A stretch of DNA of 64,000 nt from NCBI GenBank assembly GCA_023663945.1, contig JAMPGL010000010.1:1-64000 (forward strand). Direction: 5' to 3'. A program made the position numbers and the translations under genes. Positions 54,960 to 63,101 of the stretch are shown in pieces; positions within the stretch are counted from its first letter, which is position 1; each line of letters begins with the position of its first letter. The stretch comes from Lachnospiraceae bacterium. Its GTDB lineage: Bacteria; Bacillota; Clostridia; Lachnospirales; Lachnospiraceae. The notes under the pieces were generated by a model that had not been told where the DNA came from, searched no databases, and saw nothing but the letters and a program-made list of their open reading frames with translations.

Positions 54960-56729
54960 ATGAAAAGTTATCCCGCAATCGGTATCAGACCAATTGTTGA
55001 TTCCAGAAGAATGGGCATCCGCGATGCTCTTGAGGATAAGGTTGCCCAGATGGCGGAAAGCGCACGGAGGCTGATTGAAGAAAATGTTTTTTATGCGGAT
55101 GGGACGCCGGTAAGAGTGGTGGTATTTCCGGGAAGCATTGCAGGGGGAGAGGAAGCGGCAAGATGTGCGGCGTACTTTGAGGAAAGAAATGTAATTGCGA
55201 CGCTGAGCGTTACCCCAAGCTGGTGCTATCCTTTAGAAACCATAGACTTAAGCCCATGGACCATGAAGGCAATCTGGGGCTTTAACGGCACGGAACGTCC
55301 GGGGGCAGTATACCTTGCCTCTGCGCTGGCGGCACATAATCAGATGAACCGTCCCTGTTATTCTATTTACGGGAGAGATGTGCAGGACATGGAGGACGAG
55401 GAGATTCCTGCGGATGTGCAGGACAAAATCCTCCGCTTTGCCAGATGCGCCGCCGTAGTGGGGCAGATGCGGGGAAAATCCTATGTAGGATTTGGAGCGG
55501 TATCCATGGGAATCATGGGCTCCTTCCTTGACCCGCTGTTTTATATTCAGTATTTGGGAATGCGCCCGGAGTGGGTGGATATGACGGAAATTCTCCGCAG
55601 GATGGATTATGGAATTTATGACGAAGAAGAATTTCAAAAGGCCTTGGCATGGGTGAAAGATAAATGCAGGGAAGGGCATGATCCAAATCCGGATTCCCGC
55701 GCCCATACCAGAGAACAAAAAGATGAAGAATGGGAATTTGTGGTTAAAATGACCATGATAGTCAAAGACATTATGCAGGGAAATCCCAAGCTGGCGGAAA
55801 AGGGATTTGCGGAGGAAGCGCTGGGAAGAAACGCGCTGTTCGGCGGTTTTCAGGGACAGCGCATGTGGACGGATTATAAACCGAACGGAGATTTTACGGA
55901 AGCCATATTAAATTCTACCTTTGACTGGAACGGAAAGAGACCGCCCTTTGTCTTTGCCACGGAAAACGATAATCTGAATGGGCTTGCAATGCTCTTTGGC
56001 AGTCTGCTGACAGGAAAGGCAAGCGGATTTTCGGATGTCAGGTGTTATTGGAGCCCTGAGGCGGTGGAAAGAGTTACCGGCTGGAAGCCGGAAGGCTTGG
56101 CGGAGAATGGATTTATTCATTTGATCAACTCAGGTTCCACCTGCTTAGATGCCACGGGAAAGAGCAGGGATGAGCATGGAAATCCCGTGATGAAAGAATG
56201 GTGGAAGATGACAGAACAGGACATTGACGCCTGCTTGGAGGCAACGGACTGGTGTCCGGCGGAGCTCTGCCAGTTCCGGGGCGGCGGATATTCCTCACAC
56301 TTTAGGACGGAGGCGCAGATGCCGCTTACCATGGTGCGGATTAATCTGGTGGAAGGCGCAGGACCGGTGATGCAGATTGCAGAGGGAAGCAGTGTTGTCC
56401 TTCCGGAAGATGTCCATAAAAAAATTGACGACAGGACAGATCCTACTTGGCCTACAACTTGGTTTGTGCCCAGGCTTACAGGAGAAGGAGCATTCCGTGA
56501 TGTGTACAGTGTGATGGCATCATGGGGTGCAAATCATGGAGCTTTTGTTCATGGGCATGTGGGAGCGGACTTGATTACGCTGGCTTCCATGCTGAGAATA
56601 CCGGTAGCCATGCACAATGTGGAAGAACAAAGAATATTCCGCCCTCACGTCTGGGACAGCTTTGGGACTAAGGACAGGGAAGCGGCGGATTACGCGGCAT
56701 GCAAGGCGTATGGACCGCTGTACCGGTAG
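54960..56729 (+). CDS. fucI: L-fucose isomerase
   Basis: Converts L-fucose to L-fuculose (and D-arabinose to D-ribulose). The 589-residue length and opening YPAIGIRPIVDSRRMGIRD are typical. Predicted metal and catalytic residues are E335 (FATENDN) and D359 (GFSDVRCYW), with a His-rich C-terminal patch (GAFVHGHVGADLITLASM). GAGAGGAGAG lies upstream. Fuculokinase and aldolase genes are not in the window; they would be needed for the full pathway. Confidence 0.96.
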   Translation: MKSYPAIGIRPIVDSRRMGIRDALEDKVAQMAESARRLIEENVFYADGTPVRVVVFPGSIAGGEEAARCAAYFEERNVIATLSVTPSWCYPLETIDLSPWTMKAIWGFNGTERPGAVYLASALAAHNQMNRPCYSIYGRDVQDMEDEEIPADVQDKILRFARCAAVVGQMRGKSYVGFGAVSMGIMGSFLDPLFYIQYLGMRPEWVDMTEILRRMDYGIYDEEEFQKALAWVKDKCREGHDPNPDSRAHTREQKDEEWEFVVKMTMIVKDIMQGNPKLAEKGFAEEALGRNALFGGFQGQRMWTDYKPNGDFTEAILNSTFDWNGKRPPFVFATENDNLNGLAMLFGSLLTGKASGFSDVRCYWSPEAVERVTGWKPEGLAENGFIHLINSGSTCLDATGKSRDEHGNPVMKEWWKMTEQDIDACLEATDWCPAELCQFRGGGYSSHFRTEAQMPLTMVRINLVEGAGPVMQIAEGSSVVLPEDVHKKIDDRTDPTWPTTWFVPRLTGEGAFRDVYSVMASWGANHGAFVHGHVGADLITLASMLRIPVAMHNVEEQRIFRPHVWDSFGTKDREAADYAACKAYGPLYR

Positions 56730-56767
56730 GGATTTTTAACAAAAATAAAAAACAAAGGTATAAACTG

Positions 56768-56835
56768 CCTCCATTTACAGATACTAGTAGCACGATTAAA
56801 AAGTGAGATAAAAATACGAGTAGAGTAAATGGAGG
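56768..56835 (+). promoter_or_regulatory. Long-range inverted repeat covering the spoVT ribosome site
   Basis: CCTCCATTTAC (56768-56778) and GTAAATGGAGG (56825-56835) are perfect complements, separated by 46 bases. The right arm contains the GGAGG ribosome site of spoVT and is followed by TTTTTATA. The stem could hide the ribosome site, or act as a terminator for fucI and leader attenuator of spoVT. Confidence 0.6.
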
Positions 56836-56845
56836 TTTTTATAAT

Positions 56846-57391
56846 ATGAAAGCAACGGGCATTGTTAGAAGAATAGATGATCTGGGACGCATTGTTATTC
56901 CAAAAGAAATCAGGAGAACCCTTCGGATTCGGGAAAGCGATCCTTTGGAAATCTATACGGACAGAGAAGGTGAGATTATTCTTAAAAAATATTCCCCAAT
57001 TGGCGAGATGACTTCTTTTGCCAGACAGTATGCGGAAAGTCTGGCGCAGGCATCCGGAAGAACTGCGCTGATTGCAGACAGGGACCAGTTTATTGCGGTG
57101 TCAGGGGGATATAAAGGAATCCTGGGTAAGTCAATCAGCAAAGATTTGGAGGATAAGCTGGGAAAAAGAGAAATGGTAATTGCTTCAAAGGGCGACAGTA
57201 ATTTTATTCCAATCACGCAGGATCTGACGGATGAATTTGAGCAGGAAGCGATTTATCCGATTATCTGTGAGGGTGATATGATTGGAGGTGTAGTTCTAAT
57301 CGATAACAGCGATAAGGGCAAAATGGGTGAAGTAGAACAGAAGCTGGTGCAGTCGGCAGCAGGTTTTTTGGGAAGACAGATGGAGCAGTAA
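56846..57391 (+). CDS. spoVT: Stage V sporulation protein T (AbrB family)
   Basis: A DNA-binding regulator of late sporulation genes. The 181-residue protein has the N-terminal AbrB swapped-hairpin domain (GIVRRIDDLGRIVIPKEIRR, residues 4-23) and a C-terminal GAF-like domain (about 60-178). This is the SpoVT layout. It shows that the organism belongs to an endospore-forming lineage. The GGAGG ribosome site is inside an inverted repeat. Confidence 0.95.
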   Translation: MKATGIVRRIDDLGRIVIPKEIRRTLRIRESDPLEIYTDREGEIILKKYSPIGEMTSFARQYAESLAQASGRTALIADRDQFIAVSGGYKGILGKSISKDLEDKLGKREMVIASKGDSNFIPITQDLTDEFEQEAIYPIICEGDMIGGVVLIDNSDKGKMGEVEQKLVQSAAGFLGRQMEQ

Positions 57392-57461
57392 GGGTTTATT
57401 CCCGTGGGCAGAGAGAAGAGACCGTGCCCTTGCGGACAGTTGGCGAATACGGTAAGACAGG

Positions 57462-57491
57462 GCGGGCTATGGCAAATTGCAGCCCGCTTTT
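57462..57491 (+). terminator. Terminator downstream of spoVT
   Basis: GCGGGCT (57462-57468) and AGCCCGC (57481-57487) pair around 12 bases, followed by TTTT. Confidence 0.8.
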
Positions 57492-57538
57492 GAGTGCTGA
57501 ATATTTTGCGCTTCATGATAACGGTGTTGCGATTGAAT

Positions 57539-58012
57539 TTAAACCCTTCTCAAATATAAAGTATAGTCGCTTGGATCAAACTCGTCCCCATATCCTTTAT
57601 CAATGGCTTCCGTAAATCCGAATTTAAAATAAATATGCTTTGCCCGTTCGTTATTATCTTCAACGCCGATAGTAAATTCGGTATACCCCTGTTCTTCCAA
57701 ATCAGACAAGGCAAACCCAATTAACCTTTGTCCAAGCCCTAATCCTTGATAGCTGTTATCTAATCGAAAAGCTTGGAGATAAACTCTTTGACCGGGGATT
57801 GCCTCAGAAGCTAAATCATGACTGATATAATTAATTGACAATTCCCCTATAAAGGAATCATTTAGTTCAATTACATAAACATCAATTTCTTTCTTATCAA
57901 ATTCCTGTAGTCTCATGTTCCGGTATTTCAGCCACATTTGCTCATCATCCGGGAAAAGGTCATGCAATTTATCAAATTCATCTTTCGCAATTTTTCTGAT
58001 AATATAATTCAT
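57539..58012 (-). CDS. GNAT-family N-acetyltransferase
   Basis: A 157-residue acetyltransferase. The acetyl-CoA loop is SYQGLGLGQRLIG (around residues 87-99), followed by FTIGVEDNNERAKHIYFKFGF, the usual motif B. The substrate is not known. Its start overlaps the stop of the C39-like gene by four bases, so the two are one unit. It has a lower GC content than the genes to its left. Confidence 0.9.
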   Translation of the reverse strand: MNYIIRKIAKDEFDKLHDLFPDDEQMWLKYRNMRLQEFDKKEIDVYVIELNDSFIGELSINYISHDLASEAIPGQRVYLQAFRLDNSYQGLGLGQRLIGFALSDLEEQGYTEFTIGVEDNNERAKHIYFKFGFTEAIDKGYGDEFDPSDYTLYLRRV

Positions 58013-58632
58013 TTTGTTTCCTGTCTAATTTGGGCGGTATTGTACATGATTAATGCTTCACGGCAAGAATAGTCCCCCATTTCATAGTAGTCCATGGTAG
58101 TGCGGTTCATCCGCTCGATGCTGACGGAACGGTTGGCTTTTTTGGGAGTGTCAAGGAGAAATTCAATCTCGTCGGTGGAGTATTCCTCGTCCAGCTCCGG
58201 ATCATCGATTTCCTCGTAAAAGGGGTCAAACAACAGAACCCTGTCATCTTTGATTCCGGTTAAAAGGACGTAATGCGGGACTTCAAGGAAAACGTGCACC
58301 ACAACCACGCCGCCCTTTTTAAGCGCGTGAGTAATCCGGCTTTCAGGAGTAATGACAACCTCTTTCCCGGTAAAAAATTCACAGGCAAGGGGAAATTTCT
58401 TTACCTCTCCGAAATGATTCATCCAGCTTGCCATATAATTCATGGCGGCGGCGGAGGTGCCGTGTTTGCACAGCTCGCCCGCTTCATTATAGCTGTCCAT
58501 GCAGTAGAGCATGATAAATTTAACCAGATCGGGGGCAATCTCTTCCCGCTCAAACAGATAGCGGATGCCGTTTAACAGGCTGACAGGACCACAGTCATAT
58601 TCAGATGTTTGATAATTTAATAGGTTCTTCAT
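58009..58632 (-). CDS. Peptidase C39-like protein
   Basis: A 207-residue papain-fold protein. The catalytic set of the C39 group can be traced: Cys14 (EYDCGPVSLLNG), His120 (EVPHYVLLTG) and Asp136 (LLFDPFYEE). It lacks the membrane and ATPase parts of bacteriocin exporters, so it is a free cysteine-peptidase-like protein, possibly processing a peptide or protein inside the cell. The start is ATG 58632; a TTG 12 bases earlier is nearer to the AAGGAA site. It is coupled to the acetyltransferase gene. Confidence 0.78.
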   Translation of the reverse strand: MKNLLNYQTSEYDCGPVSLLNGIRYLFEREEIAPDLVKFIMLYCMDSYNEAGELCKHGTSAAAMNYMASWMNHFGEVKKFPLACEFFTGKEVVITPESRITHALKKGGVVVVHVFLEVPHYVLLTGIKDDRVLLFDPFYEEIDDPELDEEYSTDEIEFLLDTPKKANRSVSIERMNRTTMDYYEMGDYSCREALIMYNTAQIRQETK

Positions 58633-58751
58633 GGTATTTTGCAATATTCCTTAGTGTTTGATAGGTTTTGTTATAATTTATGTTGTGTCAAAAATAATGG
58701 TGCAAAGTGATTGTAATATACCGCGGTTTTCTCTGTTTGTCAATATATAAG

Positions 58752-58780
58752 TTGACATTGAAGAACGTATGTTCTATAAT
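58752..58780 (+). promoter_or_regulatory. Consensus promoter with LexA (SOS) box in the spacer
   Basis: TTGACA (58752-58757), exact 17-base spacer, TATAAT (58775-58780): a perfect sigma-A promoter. The spacer end holds GAACGTATGTTC (58763-58774), which fits the Gram-positive LexA/DinR core GAAC-RNRY-GTTC. Bound LexA would block RNA polymerase, so the restriction gene is probably induced by DNA damage. The bases 58645-58751 before it are AT-rich with no gene. Confidence 0.8.
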
Positions 58781-58816
58781 AATATATGAAATGTAAAGCA
58801 GTGCACGCTATTGTAC

Positions 58817-58846
58817 AATTAATTCTATAATGTTATAGAATTAATT
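58817..58846. promoter_or_regulatory. 30-bp near-perfect palindrome in the restriction gene leader
   Basis: AATTAATTCTATAA (58817-58830) and TTATAGAATTAATT (58833-58846) are exact complements around TG. It lies about 30 bases after the predicted transcription start and 115 before the gene. It has the form of a dimeric repressor operator or an RNA hairpin; no T-tract follows. Confidence 0.7.
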
Positions 58847-58931
58847 ATCTAATTATAGTATCATTATTTATATGTGAGAAAGTATAATAGTGAGTATTTT
58901 TATAATTGCAGTTATCAAAGGCGGAAAGACC

Positions 58932-58973
58932 ATGGAGAACAAAATATATAGGAGGCAATTATGGAAAAAATAA
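58932..58973 (+). other. Possible 13-codon upstream reading frame overlapping the methylase start
   Basis: ATG 58932 has AAGGCGG upstream and runs 13 codons to TAA 58971-58973, overlapping the first codons of the methylase gene in another frame. Two AGG Arg codons in the frame form the Shine-Dalgarno AGGAGG of the methylase. It may be a leader peptide that couples translation, or chance. Confidence 0.3.
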
Positions 58974-61534
58974 TATATACATTAGAAGCAGATGTAGATG
59001 ATTTTGTAAAGAGGAAGTTTGATAGTTTAAAACTCAGGAAAGGAATAGACTATAATGAAAAATCGGTTATGTCAAGTTATATGAAGGAAGCGTTAAAAGG
59101 TGCGGCTAAAACAAGAAATAAAAAAAGTTTTGGACAGCCAGATTTCCATATAGAGAAATATCAAATTCCGGTTGTAATTGAAAATAAACTTTATCATAAA
59201 TTTCACATTGCAGTTGCCAAAGAAGAAATTAAGGCGGATGATAAATCAGTTAGCAATTATGCAGTTAATGGCGCTGTTTATTATGCTAGAAGCATGATTG
59301 AAAGCAAGCGATATGATGAAGTAATTGCAATAGGTATTTCGGGAGAAAGCGATGATAGCATTAAAATATCTACTTATTATGTTTTTTCATCTAATATTAA
59401 ACCTAAATTTATGAAAGATTATAATTCACTTGATTTTTTAGAAAGTGAAGAAAGTTTTAATGCATTTTATGATAATGCAGTAGTTACAGAGGATGAGAAA
59501 CATAAAATTTTAATTAAAACACGAGAAGAACTTATTAAACATGCAAAAGTTCTCAATAAGATGATGAATAACCAAAATATAGGCGTTGAGCAAAGAGTAG
59601 TTTATGTATCTGGGATGCTGCTGTCAATGCAGGATGTATTAGATGACGATTTTTCAGTACTTGACGGCGGACTTGTGCCAGATGATTTGCAAGGTATAAA
59701 AACGGAGCAAAAGAGAGATGGAATAATAATAATTAACCATTTAAGAGATTACCTTGATAGAAAAAATCTTCCTGAGGATAAGAAAAATATTATGCTCGAT
59801 TCTTTTAAAATGTCGATATCTTTGGATGCGGCAAGAGATGTCCCGATAAATCTCGATAAAGCGGTAGATGGTATGATAAATGGTCAGGCATCAATTACGA
59901 AACAGATATTTACATATTTATACTTTAATGTGTATACTGCAATTAATTTGACAGGTGGAGCATTAGATATTATGGCAGAGATGTATTCTACCTTTTTGAA
60001 GTATGCATTAAGTGATGGAGCATCATTAGGTAAAGTTTTAACACCTCCATATATTACAACATTGATGGCTAAATTATTAGATGTAAATAAAAAATCCAAA
60101 GTTATGGATATTGCAACTGGATCGGCGGCATTTCTTGTTGCAGCAATGGAACAGATGATAAGTGATGTAAATAAAACATATGGAAAAAACACCAGTGCTG
60201 CACGGAAAGCGATAACTTCAATAAAAGAAGAACAATTATTGGGGATAGAAATTGATGCTAAAATGTACACACTTGCCGCTTCAAATATGATTTTACGCGG
60301 AGATGGAAGTACTCAAATAAAGAAGATGGATACATTTACAACACCAGAATCTGTGTTTGACGATTTTAATGCAGACGTACTTTTATTAAATCCTCCTTTT
60401 TCATATGCAGGAAATGGACTACCTTTTTTTAAATTTGGTCTTGATCATATGAAAAAAGGCGGGTATGGAGCTGTTATTATTCAAGATTCAGTAGGCGCTG
60501 GAAAGACTATTGAAATCACGACAGCAATTTTGGAGAAACACAGAATGATTGCAAGTATTAAAATGCCCATGGATTTGTTTGAACCGAATGCAACAGTGCA
60601 AACAAGTATATATATTTTCAAAGCAGGTACACCGCATAATTTTGATTATGATATTGTAAAGTTTATTGATTTTAGAAATGATGGATATAAACGTACGGAA
60701 AGATGTATAAAAGAGATTGATTATCCAACAGAAAGATATCAAGATATATATTTAGTTTACAAATTAGGATTTAATGCGGTAAAAAATTCAGAATTTCATT
60801 CAGAATTATGGGATTTAAAGAAAGTCTATTGTGAAGATACTATAAGTAAAAAGGGTGATGACTGGAATTTTGAGAAACATATTGAAATTAGCAATAAGCC
60901 GGAAGAAAAGTCTTATTTGAGTTCAATTGATCATCATCTATCATGGGATATTGAGAACTGGATATTGACACAAATTAATGCGCCCTTTTCAGAGGAAGCA
61001 ATAGAATATTTAATTCAAAAAGAAATGAAAGAATTTGAGGTTTCAAAAGTATTCAATATTACTAAAACATCATGTAGTTACAACAAGGAAGACTTAAAAA
61101 AACCAACAGACGACATAGATGTATATGACTATATAACAAGAACAGTAACGAATAGAGGAATTTGTGATATTACAGGATTCATTGACTCTAATGGATTAAA
61201 TGAGGAAGGTACTTATAGTTTAGGATTGCTTCAGATGGCATTTTTCTATCGTGAACGTGCATGGTATGGCGGTCAATTTATGAGAGTGGTATCTTGTAAA
61301 TATAAGATAGACAAATACGCGGGGTTATATTTAGAAACAATTTTAAATGGGTTGTCTGAGAAGCTTTTGTCGGGATTAGTTAGAGATGTTGATAAAACTT
61401 TCTTGAAAATGAAAGTATTGCTTCCGGTAAATAATGATGGAGAAATTGATTTTGAATGGATGTCTCATTTTGCAAGGGAGAGGGAAAAAAATATAATTCG
61501 TAGATTTTTTAGTGAATATCATAAGGAGGATTAA
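58961..61534 (+). CDS. Single-chain restriction-modification enzyme (type IIG-like, N6-adenine methylase)
   Basis: An 857-residue protein joining three parts. Residues 1-150 hold a PD-(D/E)XK-type nuclease motif: PD at 60-61, then E74-N-K76. Residues about 330-640 are a gamma-type N6-adenine methyltransferase with motif I DIATGSAAF (383-391) and motif IV NPPF (477-480). Residues about 650-857 look like a target-recognition region (LSGLVRDVDKTFLKMKVLLP). The layout fits type IIG enzymes that cut and methylate. Base composition is much more AT-rich than the flanks, which suggests transfer. AGGAGG precedes ATG 58961. Confidence 0.85.
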   Translation: MEKIIYTLEADVDDFVKRKFDSLKLRKGIDYNEKSVMSSYMKEALKGAAKTRNKKSFGQPDFHIEKYQIPVVIENKLYHKFHIAVAKEEIKADDKSVSNYAVNGAVYYARSMIESKRYDEVIAIGISGESDDSIKISTYYVFSSNIKPKFMKDYNSLDFLESEESFNAFYDNAVVTEDEKHKILIKTREELIKHAKVLNKMMNNQNIGVEQRVVYVSGMLLSMQDVLDDDFSVLDGGLVPDDLQGIKTEQKRDGIIIINHLRDYLDRKNLPEDKKNIMLDSFKMSISLDAARDVPINLDKAVDGMINGQASITKQIFTYLYFNVYTAINLTGGALDIMAEMYSTFLKYALSDGASLGKVLTPPYITTLMAKLLDVNKKSKVMDIATGSAAFLVAAMEQMISDVNKTYGKNTSAARKAITSIKEEQLLGIEIDAKMYTLAASNMILRGDGSTQIKKMDTFTTPESVFDDFNADVLLLNPPFSYAGNGLPFFKFGLDHMKKGGYGAVIIQDSVGAGKTIEITTAILEKHRMIASIKMPMDLFEPNATVQTSIYIFKAGTPHNFDYDIVKFIDFRNDGYKRTERCIKEIDYPTERYQDIYLVYKLGFNAVKNSEFHSELWDLKKVYCEDTISKKGDDWNFEKHIEISNKPEEKSYLSSIDHHLSWDIENWILTQINAPFSEEAIEYLIQKEMKEFEVSKVFNITKTSCSYNKEDLKKPTDDIDVYDYITRTVTNRGICDITGFIDSNGLNEEGTYSLGLLQMAFFYRERAWYGGQFMRVVSCKYKIDKYAGLYLETILNGLSEKLLSGLVRDVDKTFLKMKVLLPVNNDGEIDFEWMSHFAREREKNIIRRFFSEYHKED

Positions 61535-61542
61535 TTAGGAAA

Positions 61543-61746
61543 ATGGAGAAATTACATATAGAATTTGATTCACCATTAAATGAGCAGGACACAGAGCAAC
61601 AAACATATGGGTGCAGGGCTAATAATCCGGATATATGTTCTAATAATTCGATACCTAATATTTGTGCGTTTACATCTGCGGATAATATATGTAGAAGACC
61701 ATCTAGAGCATGGAAGAAACAATATGAAAAATTAAAAGCAAAATAA
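61543..61746 (+). CDS. Small Cys-rich protein next to the restriction enzyme
   Basis: A 67-residue protein starting eight bases after the methylase stop, so it is cotranscribed. Four Cys at 24, 32, 41 and 50 are spaced 8, 9 and 9 apart inside three short similar units (CRANNPDIC, SNNSIPNIC, AFTSADNIC), followed by a basic Trp-containing tail (RRPSRAWKKQYEKL). The pattern suggests a small zinc-binding or disulfide-knotted protein. No signal peptide is present. It may modulate the restriction enzyme; no family is certain. The ribosome site is weak (TTAGGAAA). Confidence 0.65.
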   Translation: MEKLHIEFDSPLNEQDTEQQTYGCRANNPDICSNNSIPNICAFTSADNICRRPSRAWKKQYEKLKAK

Positions 61747-61773
61747 TTTAACTACTTATAGGGAACGCCTATT

Positions 61774-61816
61774 ATCAGCGGAAATTTATTTGTATTAACA
61801 GATTTCCGCTGATTTT
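61774..61816 (+). terminator. Terminator of the restriction unit
   Basis: ATCAGCGGAAAT (61774-61785) and ATTTCCGCTGAT (61802-61813) form a perfect 12-bp stem around 16 bases, followed by TTT. It marks the right edge of the AT-rich unit. Confidence 0.85.
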
Positions 61817-61869
61817 GCTATACTCAGATTTGACAGCAGGAAAACAGAAATGGAAAGTGAGGAAGCTTT

Positions 61870-63024
61870 ATGGAATATCAAAATGCTACAAAATGTATTC
61901 ATTTAGAGGAAAATGAGAATATTGAAAAGGCATTTGGAGCGGTCAGTTTTCCGATTTATCAGACCGCAACATTTGCGCATAAAGGAGTGGGAGAAAGCAC
62001 CGGATACGACTATTCAAGGATGCAGAATCCGACCAGAGAACAGCTTGAAAAGACGGTAGCGGCGTTAGAGAAAGGGATTGATGCCATAGGATTTTCAAGC
62101 GGAATGGCGGCGGTCACGGCAGTGATGGAATTGTTTGTACCCGGAGATCATGTGATCATAGATGCAGATTTGTATGGGGGAAGCGTCAGGCTGTTTCAAA
62201 ATATTTCGGCAAAAAACGGCATTGTGTTTTCCAGAGTCGATTTAAGCAGGGAAGAGGTAAGCGGTTATATTACCGAGCGGACAAAAGCGGTATTTTTGGA
62301 GACTCCTACCAATCCCATGATGCATGTGATTGATTTAAAAAAGCTCAGTGAAATTACCAGACAAAAGGAAATTCTGCTGATTGTGGACAACACCTTTTTG
62401 TCGCCTTATTTTCAAAATCCGCTGGACATGGGGGCTGATATTGTAATTCACAGCGGGACAAAATATCTGAATGGTCACAATGACGCCATTGCCGGTTTTG
62501 CGGTAGTGAAGGATGAGAAATTGAAGGAAAAGCTCCGTTACATTTATAAGACCGTAGGCTCCTGCTTATCGCCCTTTGACAGCTGGCTGATTCTCCGTGG
62601 GATTAAAACCTTGGCTGTGCGCATGGAAAAGGCGCAGGAAAATGCATTTTTGATTGCGGGCTGGTTAAAAGAGCAGAGGCAGGTCAAGAAGGTTTTTTAT
62701 CCCGGTTTGCCGGAGCATCCCGGATATGATATTATGAAAAAGCAAAGCAGAGGATATGGCGCGATGATCAGCTTTGAGGTAGAAGACCGGGAGCTTGCAA
62801 GGCGCATTTTAAACAAAGTGCATCTTATTCAGTTTGCAGAAAGTCTCGGAGGAGTGGAAACATTGATTACATATCCCATTATGCAGACCCATGCAGATGT
62901 GCCGAAGGAAGAGCTTGCAGAAAATGGAATTACTGACGCGCTGCTGCGGATTTCCGTGGGGATTGAGGACGGCAGGGACTTATTAGCCGACTTAGAGCAG
63001 GCTTTTCGTTTTGGCGGGCAATGA
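61870..63024 (+). CDS. Cys/Met metabolism PLP enzyme (cystathionine gamma-lyase/synthase type)
   Basis: A trans-sulfuration enzyme of 384 residues (PF01053 family). The PLP lysine is in HSGTKYLNGHNDAIAG; the opening AFGAVSFPIYQTATF, YDYSRMQNPTREQLEKTVAAL and SLGGVETLITYP are family signatures. It could be a cystathionine gamma-lyase, gamma-synthase or methionine gamma-lyase; the sequence alone does not decide. A PatB/MalY-type beta-lyase follows 77 bases later, which favours a methionine/cysteine interconversion operon. Confidence 0.9.
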   Translation: MEYQNATKCIHLEENENIEKAFGAVSFPIYQTATFAHKGVGESTGYDYSRMQNPTREQLEKTVAALEKGIDAIGFSSGMAAVTAVMELFVPGDHVIIDADLYGGSVRLFQNISAKNGIVFSRVDLSREEVSGYITERTKAVFLETPTNPMMHVIDLKKLSEITRQKEILLIVDNTFLSPYFQNPLDMGADIVIHSGTKYLNGHNDAIAGFAVVKDEKLKEKLRYIYKTVGSCLSPFDSWLILRGIKTLAVRMEKAQENAFLIAGWLKEQRQVKKVFYPGLPEHPGYDIMKKQSRGYGAMISFEVEDRELARRILNKVHLIQFAESLGGVETLITYPIMQTHADVPKEELAENGITDALLRISVGIEDGRDLLADLEQAFRFGGQ

Positions 63025-63101
63025 GTCAGGCGTGCATGCAGTAAGCCGGGCGTGCGTGCCTGCAGCAGGTATTAACGGAAACAGATTATGAAAGAGGGAA
63101 G

